From Pseudomonadota bacterium (GTDB lineage: Bacteria; Pseudomonadota; Gammaproteobacteria; Xanthomonadales; Ahniellaceae): 40,579 bases of DNA. The notes beneath the pieces were generated by a model. That model had not been told where the DNA came from. It worked only from the letters and a program-made list of their open reading frames with translations, and searched no databases. The stretch covers positions 1-40,579 of the forward strand of contig JAKJFE010000008.1 in assembly GCA_022705045.1 (NCBI GenBank), in the 5' to 3' direction. Of this stretch, positions 32,140 through 40,579 are shown one piece after another. Each line of letters opens with the position of its first letter. Within the stretch, counting starts at the first letter, position 1. The position numbers and the translations under genes are program-made.

Positions 32140-34029
32140 ATGGGCACCAACAACGAGCAGCATGGCGCGAAAGGCGGACTGTTGGGTCTGGCCGTCGCGG
32201 CAGTCGGCGTGGTCTTCGGCGACATCGGCACCAGCCCGCTGTACACCATGCGCGAAGCCTTCCATGGCCCGCATGCGATGCCGCTGACCGAAGCCAACGT
32301 GTTCGGCGTGTTGTCGCTGGTGTTCTGGTCGCTGATCCTGGTCGTGTCGGTGAAGTACGTGATCTTCATCATGCGCGCCGACAACCGCGGCGAAGGCGGC
32401 ATCATGGCGATGATGGCGCTGGCGATGCAGGCGGTCGGCGACAACAAGGCGGCGCGACGTTTCATCATCGTGCTGGCCCTGCTCGGCGCAGCCCTGTTCT
32501 ACGGCGATGGCGTCATCACACCGGCGATGTCGATCATGGGCGCAGTCGAAGGCCTGAAGGTCGCGGCGCCCGCGTTCGAACAGTATGTCGTGCCGATCAC
32601 CCTGGTTGTTGTCATCGGCCTGTTCGCCTTCCAGCGCAGCGGCACGGCCAAGGTCGGTGCGGTGTTCGGTCCGGTCATGGTGTTGTGGTTCGTCGTGCTC
32701 GGCGCGCTTGGACTGGCCGAGATCCACGAGTACCCGAGCATCCTCAAGTCGCTGAATCCCTGGTACGGCGTACTGTTCTTCACGGCGCATCCGCTGGTGT
32801 CCTTCCTCGCGCTCGGCACCGTGGTGCTGGCGATCACCGGTGCGGAAGCGGTGTATGCCGACATGGGCCACTTCGGGCGTAGTCCCATCCGTGTCGCCTG
32901 GTACTGGCTCGTTTTTCCGGGCCTGATCTTGAATTATCTCGGCCAGGGTGCGCTGATCCTCGCGCATCCGGAAACGGCGAAGAATCCGTTCTACCTGCTG
33001 GCGCCGGACTGGGCCCTGTATCCGATGATCGGCCTGGCCACTGCCGCGGCTGTGATCGCCTCGCAGGCGGTGATTTCCGGCGCGTTCTCGGTGACGCGGC
33101 AGGCCGTCCAGCTCGGGTTCGCGCCACGCATGCAGGTCACGCACACCTCGGACGAAACCGTCGGCCAGATCTTCGTGCCGTGGATCAACCGCTTCCTGCT
33201 GGTCGCGATCCTGCTGGTGGTGCTCGGCTTCGAAACCTCGTCGAACCTGGCCGCGGCCTACGGCATCGCGGTGACTGGCACGATGCTGATCGACACCATC
33301 CTCGCGCTGATCGTGGCGCGCATGATGTGGAAGTGGAACAAATGGATCGTGGTGCTGGTCGGTGCCGTGTTCATCACCATCGACACCGCGTTCTTCGCCG
33401 CGAACGCGATCAAGATTCCGCATGGCGGCTGGTTCCCGCTGGTGCTCGGTGCCGGCCTGTTCCTGCTGATGTCGACCTGGCGCAAGGGGCGCACCCTGGT
33501 GGTGTCGCAGATGCGCAAGGAAAGCCTGGCGCTGAAGCCCTTCATCAGTTCGATCGCCGCGCATCCGCCGCTGCGCGTGCCGGGCACCGCGGTCTTCATG
33601 ACCGCGAACCAGGAGGGCGTGCCGCACGCGATGTTGCATAACCTCAAGCACAACAAGGTGCTGCACGATCGCAACGTGTTGCTGACGGTGGAGACGGTGG
33701 AAACGCCGATCGCCGAGCCCGGCGAACGCATGAAGGTCGAGCCGCTCGGCCACGACTTCTATGCCATGTACCTGCGTTACGGCTTCGCCGAAGAGCCCAA
33801 TGTGCCGAAGACGCTCGGCGGCTGCGAATCCTGCGGCCTGCCTTTCGACATGATGGACACCACCTTCTTCCTGTCACGCGAAACCCTGATTCCGAGCCAG
33901 GAGCAGGGCATGCCGCCGTGGCGCGACAAGTTGTTCGTGTTCATGGCGCGCAATGCGCAGTCGGCGACGCAGTTCTTCCAGATTCCCGGCAATCGCCTGA
34001 TCGAATTGGGGACGCAGGTCGAGATTTGA
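32140..34029 (+). CDS. kup: Kup potassium uptake transporter
   Basis: An inner-membrane K+/H+ symporter of the KUP/HAK family. The 629-residue protein has about twelve membrane helices. Diagnostic are [17 protein letters not shown] at the first helix, [43 protein letters not shown] and [17 protein letters not shown] cytosolic C-terminal domain ([22 protein letters not shown]) completes it. TACACT at 32092-32097 could be its -10. It lies between ruvA and ruvB, a placement unrelated to recombination. Confidence 0.96.
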   Translation: MGTNNEQHGAKGGLLGLAVAAVGVVFGDIGTSPLYTMREAFHGPHAMPLTEANVFGVLSLVFWSLILVVSVKYVIFIMRADNRGEGGIMAMMALAMQAVGDNKAARRFIIVLALLGAALFYGDGVITPAMSIMGAVEGLKVAAPAFEQYVVPITLVVVIGLFAFQRSGTAKVGAVFGPVMVLWFVVLGALGLAEIHEYPSILKSLNPWYGVLFFTAHPLVSFLALGTVVLAITGAEAVYADMGHFGRSPIRVAWYWLVFPGLILNYLGQGALILAHPETAKNPFYLLAPDWALYPMIGLATAAAVIASQAVISGAFSVTRQAVQLGFAPRMQVTHTSDETVGQIFVPWINRFLLVAILLVVLGFETSSNLAAAYGIAVTGTMLIDTILALIVARMMWKWNKWIVVLVGAVFITIDTAFFAANAIKIPHGGWFPLVLGAGLFLLMSTWRKGRTLVVSQMRKESLALKPFISSIAAHPPLRVPGTAVFMTANQEGVPHAMLHNLKHNKVLHDRNVLLTVETVETPIAEPGERMKVEPLGHDFYAMYLRYGFAEEPNVPKTLGGCESCGLPFDMMDTTFFLSRETLIPSQEQGMPPWRDKLFVFMARNAQSATQFFQIPGNRLIELGTQVEI

Positions 34030-34054
34030 GGCGTGGGAGCGGTCTCCTCGCCGC

Positions 34055-34060
34055 TACAAT
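34055..34060 (+). promoter_or_regulatory. -10 for a probable leaderless ruvB transcript
   Basis: TACAAT ends six bases before the ruvB ATG, so the predicted start is the A of the start codon. No ribosome-binding site is visible between them and no good -35 is seen. Confidence 0.5.
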
Positions 34061-34066
34061 CGCCCG

Positions 34067-35110
34067 ATGACCGATACCCGCCTCACCTCCGCCGCCGCGA
34101 CCCGCGAAGACGACGCCATCGAGGCCAGCATCCGCCCGAAGCGATTGTCCGAATATCTCGGGCAGGCGCCGGTGCGCGAACAGATGTCGATCTACATCGA
34201 GGCGGCGAAGCGGCGCGCGCAATCGCTCGACCACGTGCTGATCTTCGGGCCGCCGGGGCTCGGCAAGACCACGCTGTCGCAAGTCATCGCGAACGAACTG
34301 GGTGTGAACCTGCGTTCGACGTCGGGACCGGTGCTGGAGCGCGCCGGCGATCTGGCCGCGCTGCTCACGAACCTGCAGCCGCACGACGTGTTGTTCGTCG
34401 ACGAGATCCATCGCCTGTCGCCGGTGGTCGAGGAAGTGCTGTATCCGGCGATGGAGGATTTCCAGATCGACATCATGATCGGCGACGGCCCGGCCGCGCG
34501 CTCGATCAAGCTCGATCTGCCGCCGTTCACGCTGATCGGTGCGACCACGCGCGCCGGTCTGTTGACGGCGCCGCTGCGCGACCGCTTCGGCATCGTGCAA
34601 CGCCTCGAATTCTATGAACGCGGCGAACTCGCGCAGATCGTCACGCGATCGGCGCGCATCCTCGGCATCCACTGCGATGCCGAAGGCGCGGACGAGATCG
34701 CGCGCCGTTCGCGCGGCACGCCACGCATCGCCAACCGCCTGCTGCGACGCGTACGCGATTACGCCGAAGTGCGCGGCGAAGGCCACATCGATCGCGCCAT
34801 CGCGGCCCAGGCCATGGCCATGTTGAAGGTCGACGAAGAAGGCTTCGATGCGCTCGACCGGCGCATGCTGTCGATGATCATCGAGAATTTCGATGGCGGC
34901 CCGGTCGGGGTCGAGTCGCTGGCCGCGGCGCTGAGCGAAGAACGCGGCACGCTCGAAGACGTGATCGAGCCGTACCTGATCCAGCAGGGTTTCCTGGTGC
35001 GCACCGCACGCGGGCGCATGGCTTCGGCCAAGGCCTACCGGCATTTCGGGCTGAGTCCGCCGCGCCGTGCCGATGCCCCGGTCGCCGACCTGTTCGGGGC
35101 TGGCGAGTGA
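34067..35110 (+). CDS. ruvB: Holliday junction branch-migration ATPase RuvB
   Basis: The hexameric AAA+ motor that drives branch migration with RuvA. The 347-residue protein has Walker [10 protein letters not shown] (61-69), Walker [16 protein letters not shown], sensor phrases [20 protein letters not shown] and the C-terminal winged helix ([30 protein letters not shown], in pieces, then [10 protein letters not shown]). Its stop overlaps the ybgC start by three bases (GTGA). It may have its own leaderless promoter after kup. Confidence 0.97.
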   Translation: MTDTRLTSAAATREDDAIEASIRPKRLSEYLGQAPVREQMSIYIEAAKRRAQSLDHVLIFGPPGLGKTTLSQVIANELGVNLRSTSGPVLERAGDLAALLTNLQPHDVLFVDEIHRLSPVVEEVLYPAMEDFQIDIMIGDGPAARSIKLDLPPFTLIGATTRAGLLTAPLRDRFGIVQRLEFYERGELAQIVTRSARILGIHCDAEGADEIARRSRGTPRIANRLLRRVRDYAEVRGEGHIDRAIAAQAMAMLKVDEEGFDALDRRMLSMIIENFDGGPVGVESLAAALSEERGTLEDVIEPYLIQQGFLVRTARGRMASAKAYRHFGLSPPRRADAPVADLFGAGE

Positions 35111-35508
35111 GCGCCGAGCCCTTCGTCTGGCCGGTCCGCGTCTACTACGAAGACACCGATGCCGGCGGCGTCGTCTACCACGCCCGCTATCTGCATTTCC
35201 TCGAACGCGCGCGCACCGAGTGGTTGCGCAGCATCGGCATTGATCAATCGCGGCTGAAGCGGGAGCGCGGGCTGGTGTTCGTGGTCAGCAGGCTTTCGCT
35301 ATCCTTCCGCCGCCCCGCCAAGCTCGACGACGCCTTGCTCGCTTCCTGCGTGCTCGCCGAGCGACGCGGAGCCCGCCTTCGTTTCACCCAGGAACTGCGC
35401 CGGGCCGACAGCGGCGAATTGCTGCTCGACGCCGAGGTGCTCGCGGCCTGCGTGAACGCCGATTCCTTCCGTCCCGCGGCCCTGCCGCGCGACCTGTTTC
35501 CGGAGTAG
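35107..35508 (+). CDS. ybgC: YbgC-type acyl-CoA thioesterase
   Basis: A 133-residue hot-dog-fold thioesterase at the head of the Tol-Pal operon, thought to act on acyl-CoA or acyl-ACP in phospholipid metabolism. The catalytic region [22 protein letters not shown] has D18 and H25, matching E. coli YbgC. The GTG start at 35107 overlaps the ruvB stop and aligns with the family start. Only three bases separate it from tolQ. Confidence 0.93.
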   Translation: MSAEPFVWPVRVYYEDTDAGGVVYHARYLHFLERARTEWLRSIGIDQSRLKRERGLVFVVSRLSLSFRRPAKLDDALLASCVLAERRGARLRFTQELRRADSGELLLDAEVLAACVNADSFRPAALPRDLFPE

Positions 35509-35511
35509 ACG

Positions 35512-36297
35512 ATGCCCTCAGTCCTGTCCCTGCTCAGCCTCGCGGCCAGCGCCGCGGCGCCGATCGAACTGGGCGATGCCGCTCAGGCCGCCGCTGCGGC
35601 CGCCCCGCACGTGGCGGGTGAACTCGACATCCTCAAGCTCGTCATCGGTGCCTCGCTGCCGGTCAAGCTGGTCATGGGCCTGCTGCTCGCAGCCTCGCTG
35701 ATGAGCTGGACCATCATTCTCGGCAAGCGCAGCGCACTCGAACGCGCGAAGAAGACCGCCACCGAATTCGAGGAGCGCTTCTGGTCGGGTGGCGACCTGG
35801 CCGCGCTGTTCAAGGAAGTCTCGGCGCCGGGCAAGGACAGCGAAGGCCTGGCCGGCATCTTCGAAGCCGGCTTCCGCGAATTCGCGCGCCTGCGTTCGCG
35901 CCGAACCATGGATCCGCGCATCATGGTCGAGGGTGCGCAGCGTGCGATGCGCGCCGCCGCCGGCCGCGAAATCGACCGTCTCGAAAAGGACCTCGAATTC
36001 CTCGCCAACGTCGGCTCGATCTCGCCCTACATCGGCCTGTTCGGCACCGTCTGGGGCATCATGATCGCGTTCATGGATCTGAGCGGCGCCAAGACCGCCA
36101 CCATCGCCACCGTCGCGCCGCCGATCTCGGAGGCGCTGATCGCCACCGCGATGGGCCTATTCGCTGCAATCCCGGCGGTCTGGGCGTTCAATCGGTTCTC
36201 GAACCTGGTGGAGCGACTGAACGTGCGTTTCGACGCCTTCCAGGAAGAGTTCTCGTCGATCCTGCAGCGTCAGGCGCACGTCGAGGACAACCATTGA
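35512..36297 (+). CDS. tolQ: TolQ proton-channel subunit
   Basis: The inner-membrane proton-channel subunit that powers the Tol-Pal envelope system with TolR. The 261-residue protein has three membrane helices: [20 protein letters not shown], then [20 protein letters not shown], then [20 protein letters not shown], with the large cytosolic loop between the first two. [18 protein letters not shown] is the conserved ExbB/TolQ stretch. The N-terminal 45 residues are longer and more Ala-rich than in E. coli. GGAG precedes the ATG. Confidence 0.96.
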   Translation: MPSVLSLLSLAASAAAPIELGDAAQAAAAAAPHVAGELDILKLVIGASLPVKLVMGLLLAASLMSWTIILGKRSALERAKKTATEFEERFWSGGDLAALFKEVSAPGKDSEGLAGIFEAGFREFARLRSRRTMDPRIMVEGAQRAMRAAAGREIDRLEKDLEFLANVGSISPYIGLFGTVWGIMIAFMDLSGAKTATIATVAPPISEALIATAMGLFAAIPAVWAFNRFSNLVERLNVRFDAFQEEFSSILQRQAHVEDNH

Positions 36298-36330
36298 CCC
36301 CGCACACGCATCGGTCCCGTTGGAGCGGTC

Positions 36331-36774
36331 ATGGCCTCTGCCAGTAGACATCGCAAGCGTCGCAAGCTGAAGTCCGAGATCAACGTCGTGCCGTACATCG
36401 ACGTGATGCTCGTGCTGCTCATCATCTTCATGGTTACGGCGCCGATGCTGAATCTCGGCGTCGATATCGACCTGCCGGAATCGGATGCGAAGTCGATCTC
36501 GCTCGACTCGGAGCCGGTGCTGGTCAGCATCGCCCGCGACGGCACCATGTACCTGACGCTCGGCGACGAGAAACGCGAACCGATCGAGATGGCCGAACTC
36601 GGCAACAAGGTCGCGGCCTTCGTGCGCCAGAATCCGAAGGTGCCGGTCCTGGTCGGCGGCGACCACAGCATCGACTACGGCAAGGTCTACGAAATCATGG
36701 TCGTACTGCAGCAGGCCGGCGTGCCTCGCGTCGGCCTGATGAGCCAGCCCGCGGGCGAGAAGAAGGCGCGCTGA
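36331..36774 (+). CDS. tolR: TolR proton-channel subunit
   Basis: A 147-residue ExbD/TolR protein. A basic cytosolic start is followed by one membrane helix ([20 protein letters not shown]) with the proton-carrying Asp24, then a periplasmic domain ([41 protein letters not shown]). It works as a dimer inside the TolQ pentamer. One base separates it from tolA. Confidence 0.96.
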   Translation: MASASRHRKRRKLKSEINVVPYIDVMLVLLIIFMVTAPMLNLGVDIDLPESDAKSISLDSEPVLVSIARDGTMYLTLGDEKREPIEMAELGNKVAAFVRQNPKVPVLVGGDHSIDYGKVYEIMVVLQQAGVPRVGLMSQPAGEKKAR

Positions 36775-36775
36775 C

Positions 36776-37699
36776 ATGGTCCAGCGTCGCGACGACGACA
36801 CCCTGTTTGCATTCGGCGGCTCGGTGCTGCTGCATGCCGGCATCGTCGCGATGGTGTTCGTGGCGCTGTGGTTGAAGCCCGATGTCGAGCCCACCGATGT
36901 CGCCGGGCCGGTGATCGAGGCAGTCCTGGTCGATTTCACCGCGCCGCCGCTGCCGTCATCGGCCTCGAAACCGAAGCCGGCACCGCCGAAACCCGAGCCG
37001 CCCAAGCCCGAACCGCAGCCGGAACCGCCGCCGCCGCCACCGGAAGAAACACCGACGCCGCCACCCGCGCAGGACCAGATCGATCAGGAAAAGGTGCGAC
37101 TGGCCGCCGAGGCGCTGGAAAAGGCCGAGCGCGAGCAGGAAGAGAAGCGCAAGCAGGAGCAGATCGACCTCGACCGCCAGGACGAACTGACCAAGATGGA
37201 ACGCGAGCGCCAGAAGCAGCTCGAAGACATCAAGCGCCTGCGCGAAGAGGCCGAAGCCCGTCGCAAACGAGAAGAGCAGAAGCTGGCGCAGATGCAGGAC
37301 CGGCAGAAGCAGGTCGATGCCGACAAGCAACGCGCGCTTGAACAACAGCGCCTGGAACAGCTTGCAAAAGACGAAGCCGCGCAGCGTGCGGGCACGAACG
37401 GTCGTGACGATTCGCTGCTGGGTCAATATCGCGTTGCGATCACGTCGACAATCGACCGCAATTTGCGCTGGCCGGAAAATACCCAGTCTGGCTTCCGTTG
37501 CAATGTCACGGTCACGCAGATTCCTGGGGGTGAGGTGATTGCTGTCGATACCTCGACCTGCGTCGGAGATCCGCTCGTGATCCGGAACCTTGAAGCTGCC
37601 GTTCAGAGCGAACCCTTACCCTACCGTGGCTACGAGTCGGTCTTCGCTCGCAAAGTCACGATCCCCTTCTGTTTTCCGCGGGAGATATGCACTCAATGA
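36776..37699 (+). CDS. tolA: TolA envelope-spanning protein
   Basis: A 307-residue protein linking the TolQR motor to Pal and TolB. A membrane helix (LFAFGGSVLLHAGIVAMVFV, about 10-30) is followed by a Pro/Glu/Lys-rich arm (about 55-105), a long Lys/Glu/Arg/Gln coiled coil to about 205, and a C-terminal domain (RVAITSTIDRNLRWPENTQSGFRC to the end) with four cysteines. From about 37420 the sequence becomes less GC-rich and codon choice changes, which continues into the start of tolB. The last four bases overlap the tolB ATG. Confidence 0.93.
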   Translation: MVQRRDDDTLFAFGGSVLLHAGIVAMVFVALWLKPDVEPTDVAGPVIEAVLVDFTAPPLPSSASKPKPAPPKPEPPKPEPQPEPPPPPPEETPTPPPAQDQIDQEKVRLAAEALEKAEREQEEKRKQEQIDLDRQDELTKMERERQKQLEDIKRLREEAEARRKREEQKLAQMQDRQKQVDADKQRALEQQRLEQLAKDEAAQRAGTNGRDDSLLGQYRVAITSTIDRNLRWPENTQSGFRCNVTVTQIPGGEVIAVDTSTCVGDPLVIRNLEAAVQSEPLPYRGYESVFARKVTIPFCFPREICTQ

Positions 37700-39006
37700 A
37701 TCGCATCAAGTTGATCATCGTCTTCGTGGGTCTGCTGATTGCCAAGTCGGGGTTCAGTCAAGGCCTCATCGTTGATCCCCCCAAGGGCAATGTTTCCGCG
37801 ATTCCGGTGACCGTGGTCCCCTTTTCGCATGAAGGCGCAGGCCTGCCGCCGGACACCGACATCAGCGCCGTGATCGGTGCCGACCTGAGCCGCAGTGGCC
37901 AGTTCCGCGCACTCGGTCGACAGGACATCGTCGAGTTCCCGGCGCGCCCAGCCGACGTCAAGTTCGCGACCTGGCGTCTGCTCAAGCAGGATTTCCTGGT
38001 GATCGGCCGTATCTCGGATGCCGACGCCGGCGCGCTGCGCATCGAGTTCGAATTGTTCGACGTGGCCAAGCAGACGCGAATGCTCGGACTCGCCATCGGC
38101 GCCCGCCCGAACGACCTGCGCGGCGCGGCGCATCAGATCGCCGACCTGATCTACGAGAAGATTCTCGGCGTCCGCGGCGCGTTCTGGACGCGTATCGCCT
38201 ATGTCACCGCCACAGGCATCGGCAAGGACACGCAGTACGCCCTGATGGTCGCCGACTCCGACGGCTTCAATCCGCAGACGGTCGTGCGTTCGCGCGAACC
38301 GCTGCTGTCTCCGGCCTGGTCGCCGGACGGCAAGCGCCTGGCCTACGTCAGCTTCGAACGCGGCAATTCCTCGATCTACATCCAGGAACTGACCACCGGC
38401 TCGCGCCAGGTCGTGGCCGCATATCGCGGCATCAACGGCGCGCCGGCGTTTTCGCCGGACGGGTCGAAGCTCGCGCTGACGCTGTCGCAGTCCGGGAACC
38501 CGGAAATCTATGTGATGGACATCGCCAGTCGGCGCACCACGCAGATCACCCGTCACTTCGCGATCGACACCGAGCCGCAGTGGATGCCGGACGGCGCCAC
38601 GATCCTGTTCACCTCGGACCGCGCCGGCAAACCGCAGATCTACAGCGTGCCGGCCTCGGGCGGCGATGCCACGCGGGTCAGCTTCCAGGGCGAATACAAC
38701 GCCCGCGCCACCATTGGTTACCAGGGCAAGACCCTGGCGATGGCGCAGGGCAGCGGAAATGTGTATCGTATTGCGGTTCTGGATCGGTCGCGCGGCGGGG
38801 CGGGGGATATGCGCCTGATTTCGCCCGGTAATCTGGACGAATCACCGAGTTTCGCGCCGAACGGAAGCATGATCCTGTACGCCGCCCGCGAAGGAAAGCG
38901 GGGCGTACTTTTTGCCGTGTCCGCCGACGGGCGGGTGCGGCAGCGTCTGGTGCTGGCTGATGGCGACGTACGCGAACCCGCGTGGGGACCCTTCCGTCAA
39001 CGTTAA
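37696..39006 (+). CDS. tolB: TolB periplasmic beta-propeller protein
   Basis: A 436-residue periplasmic protein that binds Pal and TolA. A signal peptide (NRIKLIIVFVGLLIAKSGFS) precedes the N-terminal alpha/beta domain (VTVVPFSHEGAGLPPDTDIS; RLLKQDFLVIGRI) and a six-bladed propeller with repeats such as PAWSPDGKRLAYVSFE, PAFSPDGSKLALTLS and PQWMPDGATILFTSD. I chose the ATG at 37696, which overlaps the tolA stop (ATGA) with GGAG eleven bases upstream; an ATG at 37687 lies too close to that site. Confidence 0.95.
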   Translation: MNRIKLIIVFVGLLIAKSGFSQGLIVDPPKGNVSAIPVTVVPFSHEGAGLPPDTDISAVIGADLSRSGQFRALGRQDIVEFPARPADVKFATWRLLKQDFLVIGRISDADAGALRIEFELFDVAKQTRMLGLAIGARPNDLRGAAHQIADLIYEKILGVRGAFWTRIAYVTATGIGKDTQYALMVADSDGFNPQTVVRSREPLLSPAWSPDGKRLAYVSFERGNSSIYIQELTTGSRQVVAAYRGINGAPAFSPDGSKLALTLSQSGNPEIYVMDIASRRTTQITRHFAIDTEPQWMPDGATILFTSDRAGKPQIYSVPASGGDATRVSFQGEYNARATIGYQGKTLAMAQGSGNVYRIAVLDRSRGGAGDMRLISPGNLDESPSFAPNGSMILYAAREGKRGVLFAVSADGRVRQRLVLADGDVREPAWGPFRQR

Positions 39007-39038
39007 GACGAGCGGCGCTACATTCCGCGCCCGCAGCA

Positions 39039-39068
39039 TTGCCCAGTTCCAAGCGACGCTTTTGTACT
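39039..39068 (+). promoter_or_regulatory. Possible internal promoter for pal
   Basis: TTGCCC at 39039-39044 and TGTACT at 39063-39068, 18-base spacer, in the 89-base gap after tolB. It would raise Pal and CpoB above the level of the upstream Tol proteins. Confidence 0.35.
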
Positions 39069-39095
39069 GCCCCAAAACCTCGAGGAAATACAACA

Positions 39096-39608
39096 ATGAA
39101 CAACACGATGCGCATCATCCTGTCGGCGGCCCTGATGGCCTCTCTCGCTGCCTGCTCGAAGAAGGTCAAGGAAGAAGCTCCGGTTGCAACGCCGGAACCG
39201 ACCAAGACCGAAACCCCGGCTGTCACCGACAACGGCAAGTACGGTCCGGAAGATCTGGACACCGACAGCTGCCTGCGCCAGCGCGTGGTCTACTTCGATT
39301 TCGACAAGGCCGAAATCCGCGCCGAAGCCCAGGCCATCCTGGCTTGCCACGGCAAGTACCTGACCGACCGTCCGTCGGCCGCCATCACGCTGGAAGGCCA
39401 CGCCGATGAGCGCGGTACCCGCGAATACAACCTCGGCCTCGGCGAGCGTCGCGGCAATGCCGTGTCGTCGGCCCTCCAGGGCAACGGCGGTTCGGCTTCG
39501 CAGCTGAACGTCGTCTCGTACGGCGAAGAGCGCCCGACCTGCTCCGATTCGTCGGAAGACTGCTGGGGCAAGAACCGTCGCGTCGAAATCGTCTACACGG
39601 CGAAGTAA
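39096..39608 (+). CDS. pal: Peptidoglycan-associated lipoprotein Pal
   Basis: An outer-membrane lipoprotein that binds peptidoglycan and TolB. The 170-residue protein has the lipobox LAAC with C20, a short Pro/Thr/Glu linker and an OmpA-like domain (RVVYFDFDKAEIRAEAQAIL; TLEGHADERGTREYNLGLGERR, in pieces; VVSYGEERP; NRRVEIVY). Conserved Asp and Arg of HADERGT...R contact diaminopimelate. GAGGA is nine bases before the ATG. The open frame upstream (from 38982) has no signal and is not used. Confidence 0.96.
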   Translation: MNNTMRIILSAALMASLAACSKKVKEEAPVATPEPTKTETPAVTDNGKYGPEDLDTDSCLRQRVVYFDFDKAEIRAEAQAILACHGKYLTDRPSAAITLEGHADERGTREYNLGLGERRGNAVSSALQGNGGSASQLNVVSYGEERPTCSDSSEDCWGKNRRVEIVYTAK

Positions 39609-39614
39609 GTAGCG

Positions 39615-40562
39615 ATGATGAAGTCCGGTTCACTCCTGCGTGGACCCCTCGTGGCGGCGGCCTTGGTCGCCGCCACGTCGTTTTCGGGGTCGGTGGACGC
39701 CCAGTCGGGTCGTCTGAGTCTCGCTGAACGTGTCGCCCGTCTTGAAGCCCAGAATCAGGGCCAGGGCAGCGGCCAGTCCACGGTCGATCTGCTGAACCGG
39801 ATCGATGATCTCCAGTCCGAAGTGCAGTCGCTGCGCGGGCTGGTCGAACAACAGGCCTTCGAAATCGAAGAGCTGAAGAAGCGCGGTCGCGACCAGTACG
39901 TCGATCTCGACTCGCGCATCAGCCGTCTCGAAGGCAACCCGGCGCCGATGACCTCGGCACCGCCGACCGAACCCGCGGCACCGATCGCACCGGGTCAGGT
40001 CCAGAATCTTCCGGAAGCGCCGACGGCCCCGGGTCAGTTGTCGATGGACGCGCCGATCGAGCCGGTGGCCGATCCGACGTTGCCGACGACAGCACCCGCC
40101 ACACCGACGCCGCCTCCTGTGGCCAGCGAACCTCCGGCCACACCCGCCGCGACGACGATGATTCCGCAGGCTGGCGAACAGGCCGCCTACGACACCGCGT
40201 TTGATGCCCTGCGCGAAGGCCGTTACGCCGAATCGGCGCGTCGTTTCTCGGCCTTCCTCGAACAGTTCCCGCAGGGCGAGTTGGCCGACAACGCGACCTA
40301 TTGGCTGGGCGAGTCGTACTACGTCACCCAGAACTACCAGATCGCGCTCGACACCTTCCGCTCGCTGCTGGCGAGCTACCCGCAAAGCGCCAAGACCCAG
40401 GACGCGATGCTCAAGGTCGGCTATTGCCTGTATGAACTCAAGCAGTGGGCCGACGCCGAAGCCGCGTTGAATGACGTGGTGACGCGTTATCCGGGCTCGA
40501 CCGTCGCGCGTCTTGCGCAGGGCCGCCTGCGTGCGTTGCGCCTCGAAGGCAAGACGCCGTAA
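39615..40562 (+). CDS. cpoB: CpoB (YbgF) coordinator of septal wall synthesis
   Basis: A 315-residue periplasmic protein that links Tol action to PBP1B-dependent wall synthesis at division. A signal peptide (SLLRGPLVAAALVAATSFSG) leads to a trimerising coiled coil (SLAERVARLEAQNQ; VDLLNRIDDLQSEVQSLRGL, about 33-95), a long Pro/Ala/Thr linker (about 110-180) and C-terminal TPRs (YDTAFDALREGRYAESARRF; LADNATYWLGESYYVTQNY; AMLKVGYCLYELKQWADAEA). ATG at 39618 is an equal alternative start. It is six bases after pal. Confidence 0.94.
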   Translation: MMKSGSLLRGPLVAAALVAATSFSGSVDAQSGRLSLAERVARLEAQNQGQGSGQSTVDLLNRIDDLQSEVQSLRGLVEQQAFEIEELKKRGRDQYVDLDSRISRLEGNPAPMTSAPPTEPAAPIAPGQVQNLPEAPTAPGQLSMDAPIEPVADPTLPTTAPATPTPPPVASEPPATPAATTMIPQAGEQAAYDTAFDALREGRYAESARRFSAFLEQFPQGELADNATYWLGESYYVTQNYQIALDTFRSLLASYPQSAKTQDAMLKVGYCLYELKQWADAEAALNDVVTRYPGSTVARLAQGRLRALRLEGKTP

Positions 40563-40565
40563 GCG

Positions 40566-40579
40566 ATGAGCGACGCAGC
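40566..40579 (+). CDS. Start of a gene after cpoB (truncated)
   Basis: An ATG three bases after the cpoB stop opens a frame beginning MSDA that runs off the window. In related bacteria queE (7-carboxy-7-deazaguanine synthase) often follows cpoB, but four residues cannot prove identity. Confidence 0.4.

Noticed and set aside
31366..33753. 795-codon open frame on the minus strand
   Set aside because: Antisense to ruvA and kup, with His/Arg/Gln-rich low-complexity translation and no recognisable family.
36950..37380. Possible repeat array or CRISPR-like structure in tolA
   Set aside because: The periodic sequence is the Pro-rich and Lys/Glu coiled-coil coding region of TolA, not spaced direct repeats.
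38982..39095. Longer N-terminus for Pal
   Set aside because: It would bury the lipoprotein signal inside the protein. The ATG at 39096 has a good ribosome-binding site and the lipobox at the right distance.
1..40579. tRNA, rRNA, prophage or IS elements
   Set aside because: No cloverleaf, rRNA-like stretch, integrase or transposase coding frame was seen. The only mobile-type signals are the three palindromic repeats and the toxin-antitoxin pair.

Overview
This window looks like a chromosomal segment of a GC-rich gammaproteobacterium, most likely in the Lysobacterales (Xanthomonadales). The basis is gene content and order: ruvC-ruvA-kup-ruvB-ybgC-tolQRAB-pal-cpoB, a periplasmic nitrate reductase operon of napEDABC type, CorA/CorC, 3-hydroxybutyrate metabolism, and several promoters that look leaderless. 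Species cannot be named from the sequence alone. I saw no prophage, insertion sequence, CRISPR array, rRNA or tRNA. No gap between genes exceeds about 200 bases.

Layout from left to right. (1) 1-2827: the end of a surface-polysaccharide locus, with a truncated sugar aminotransferase and a two-domain glycosyltransferase. (2) 2871-7320, minus strand: corC, a DUF4105 membrane protein and corA, then DAHP synthase (aroG). aroG is preceded by a 26-codon leader peptide with an aromatic run (TYFYWYYF) and an intrinsic terminator, a textbook attenuation arrangement. (3) 7464-11152: a small exported helical protein, then a 3-hydroxybutyrate (3HB) module. In that module 3HB dehydrogenase and a NarL-type response regulator form one operon, divergent from an exported 3HB-oligomer hydrolase. 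A perfect 14-bp palindrome lies between the two. (4) 11168-14032: a DUF4166 protein, an FmdB-type zinc ribbon and aspS. (5) 14047-16773: an accessory patch with a hypothetical protein, a palindromic repeat, an AIM24 protein, a VapBC-like toxin-antitoxin pair and a hydrolase. (6) 16834-22192: a secreted beta-helix protein divergent from a membrane-anchored winged-helix/TPR regulator, then a DUF11 repeat protein. The two secreted proteins share a short C-terminal F-x3-F-E tail, and a tandem 10-bp repeat lies in the divergent promoter region. (7) 22202-26202: a PGAP1-like hydrolase, an AraC regulator divergent from a carboxymuconolactone-decarboxylase-like protein, and an AlkD-like HEAT-repeat protein with an extra C-terminal domain. 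(8) 26210-30264, minus strand: napEDABC behind an FNR-type box. (9) 30389-40579: a small lipoprotein with an upstream 14-codon ORF, the Holliday-junction genes ruvC, ruvA and ruvB with kup between ruvA and ruvB, the complete Tol-Pal envelope operon, and the first codons of a following gene.

The two observations I rate highest are regulatory: the aromatic leader/attenuator of aroG, and the palindrome with near-symmetric -10 elements that could let the orphan response regulator control both arms of the 3HB module. Both are read directly from sequence. Their function is inference.
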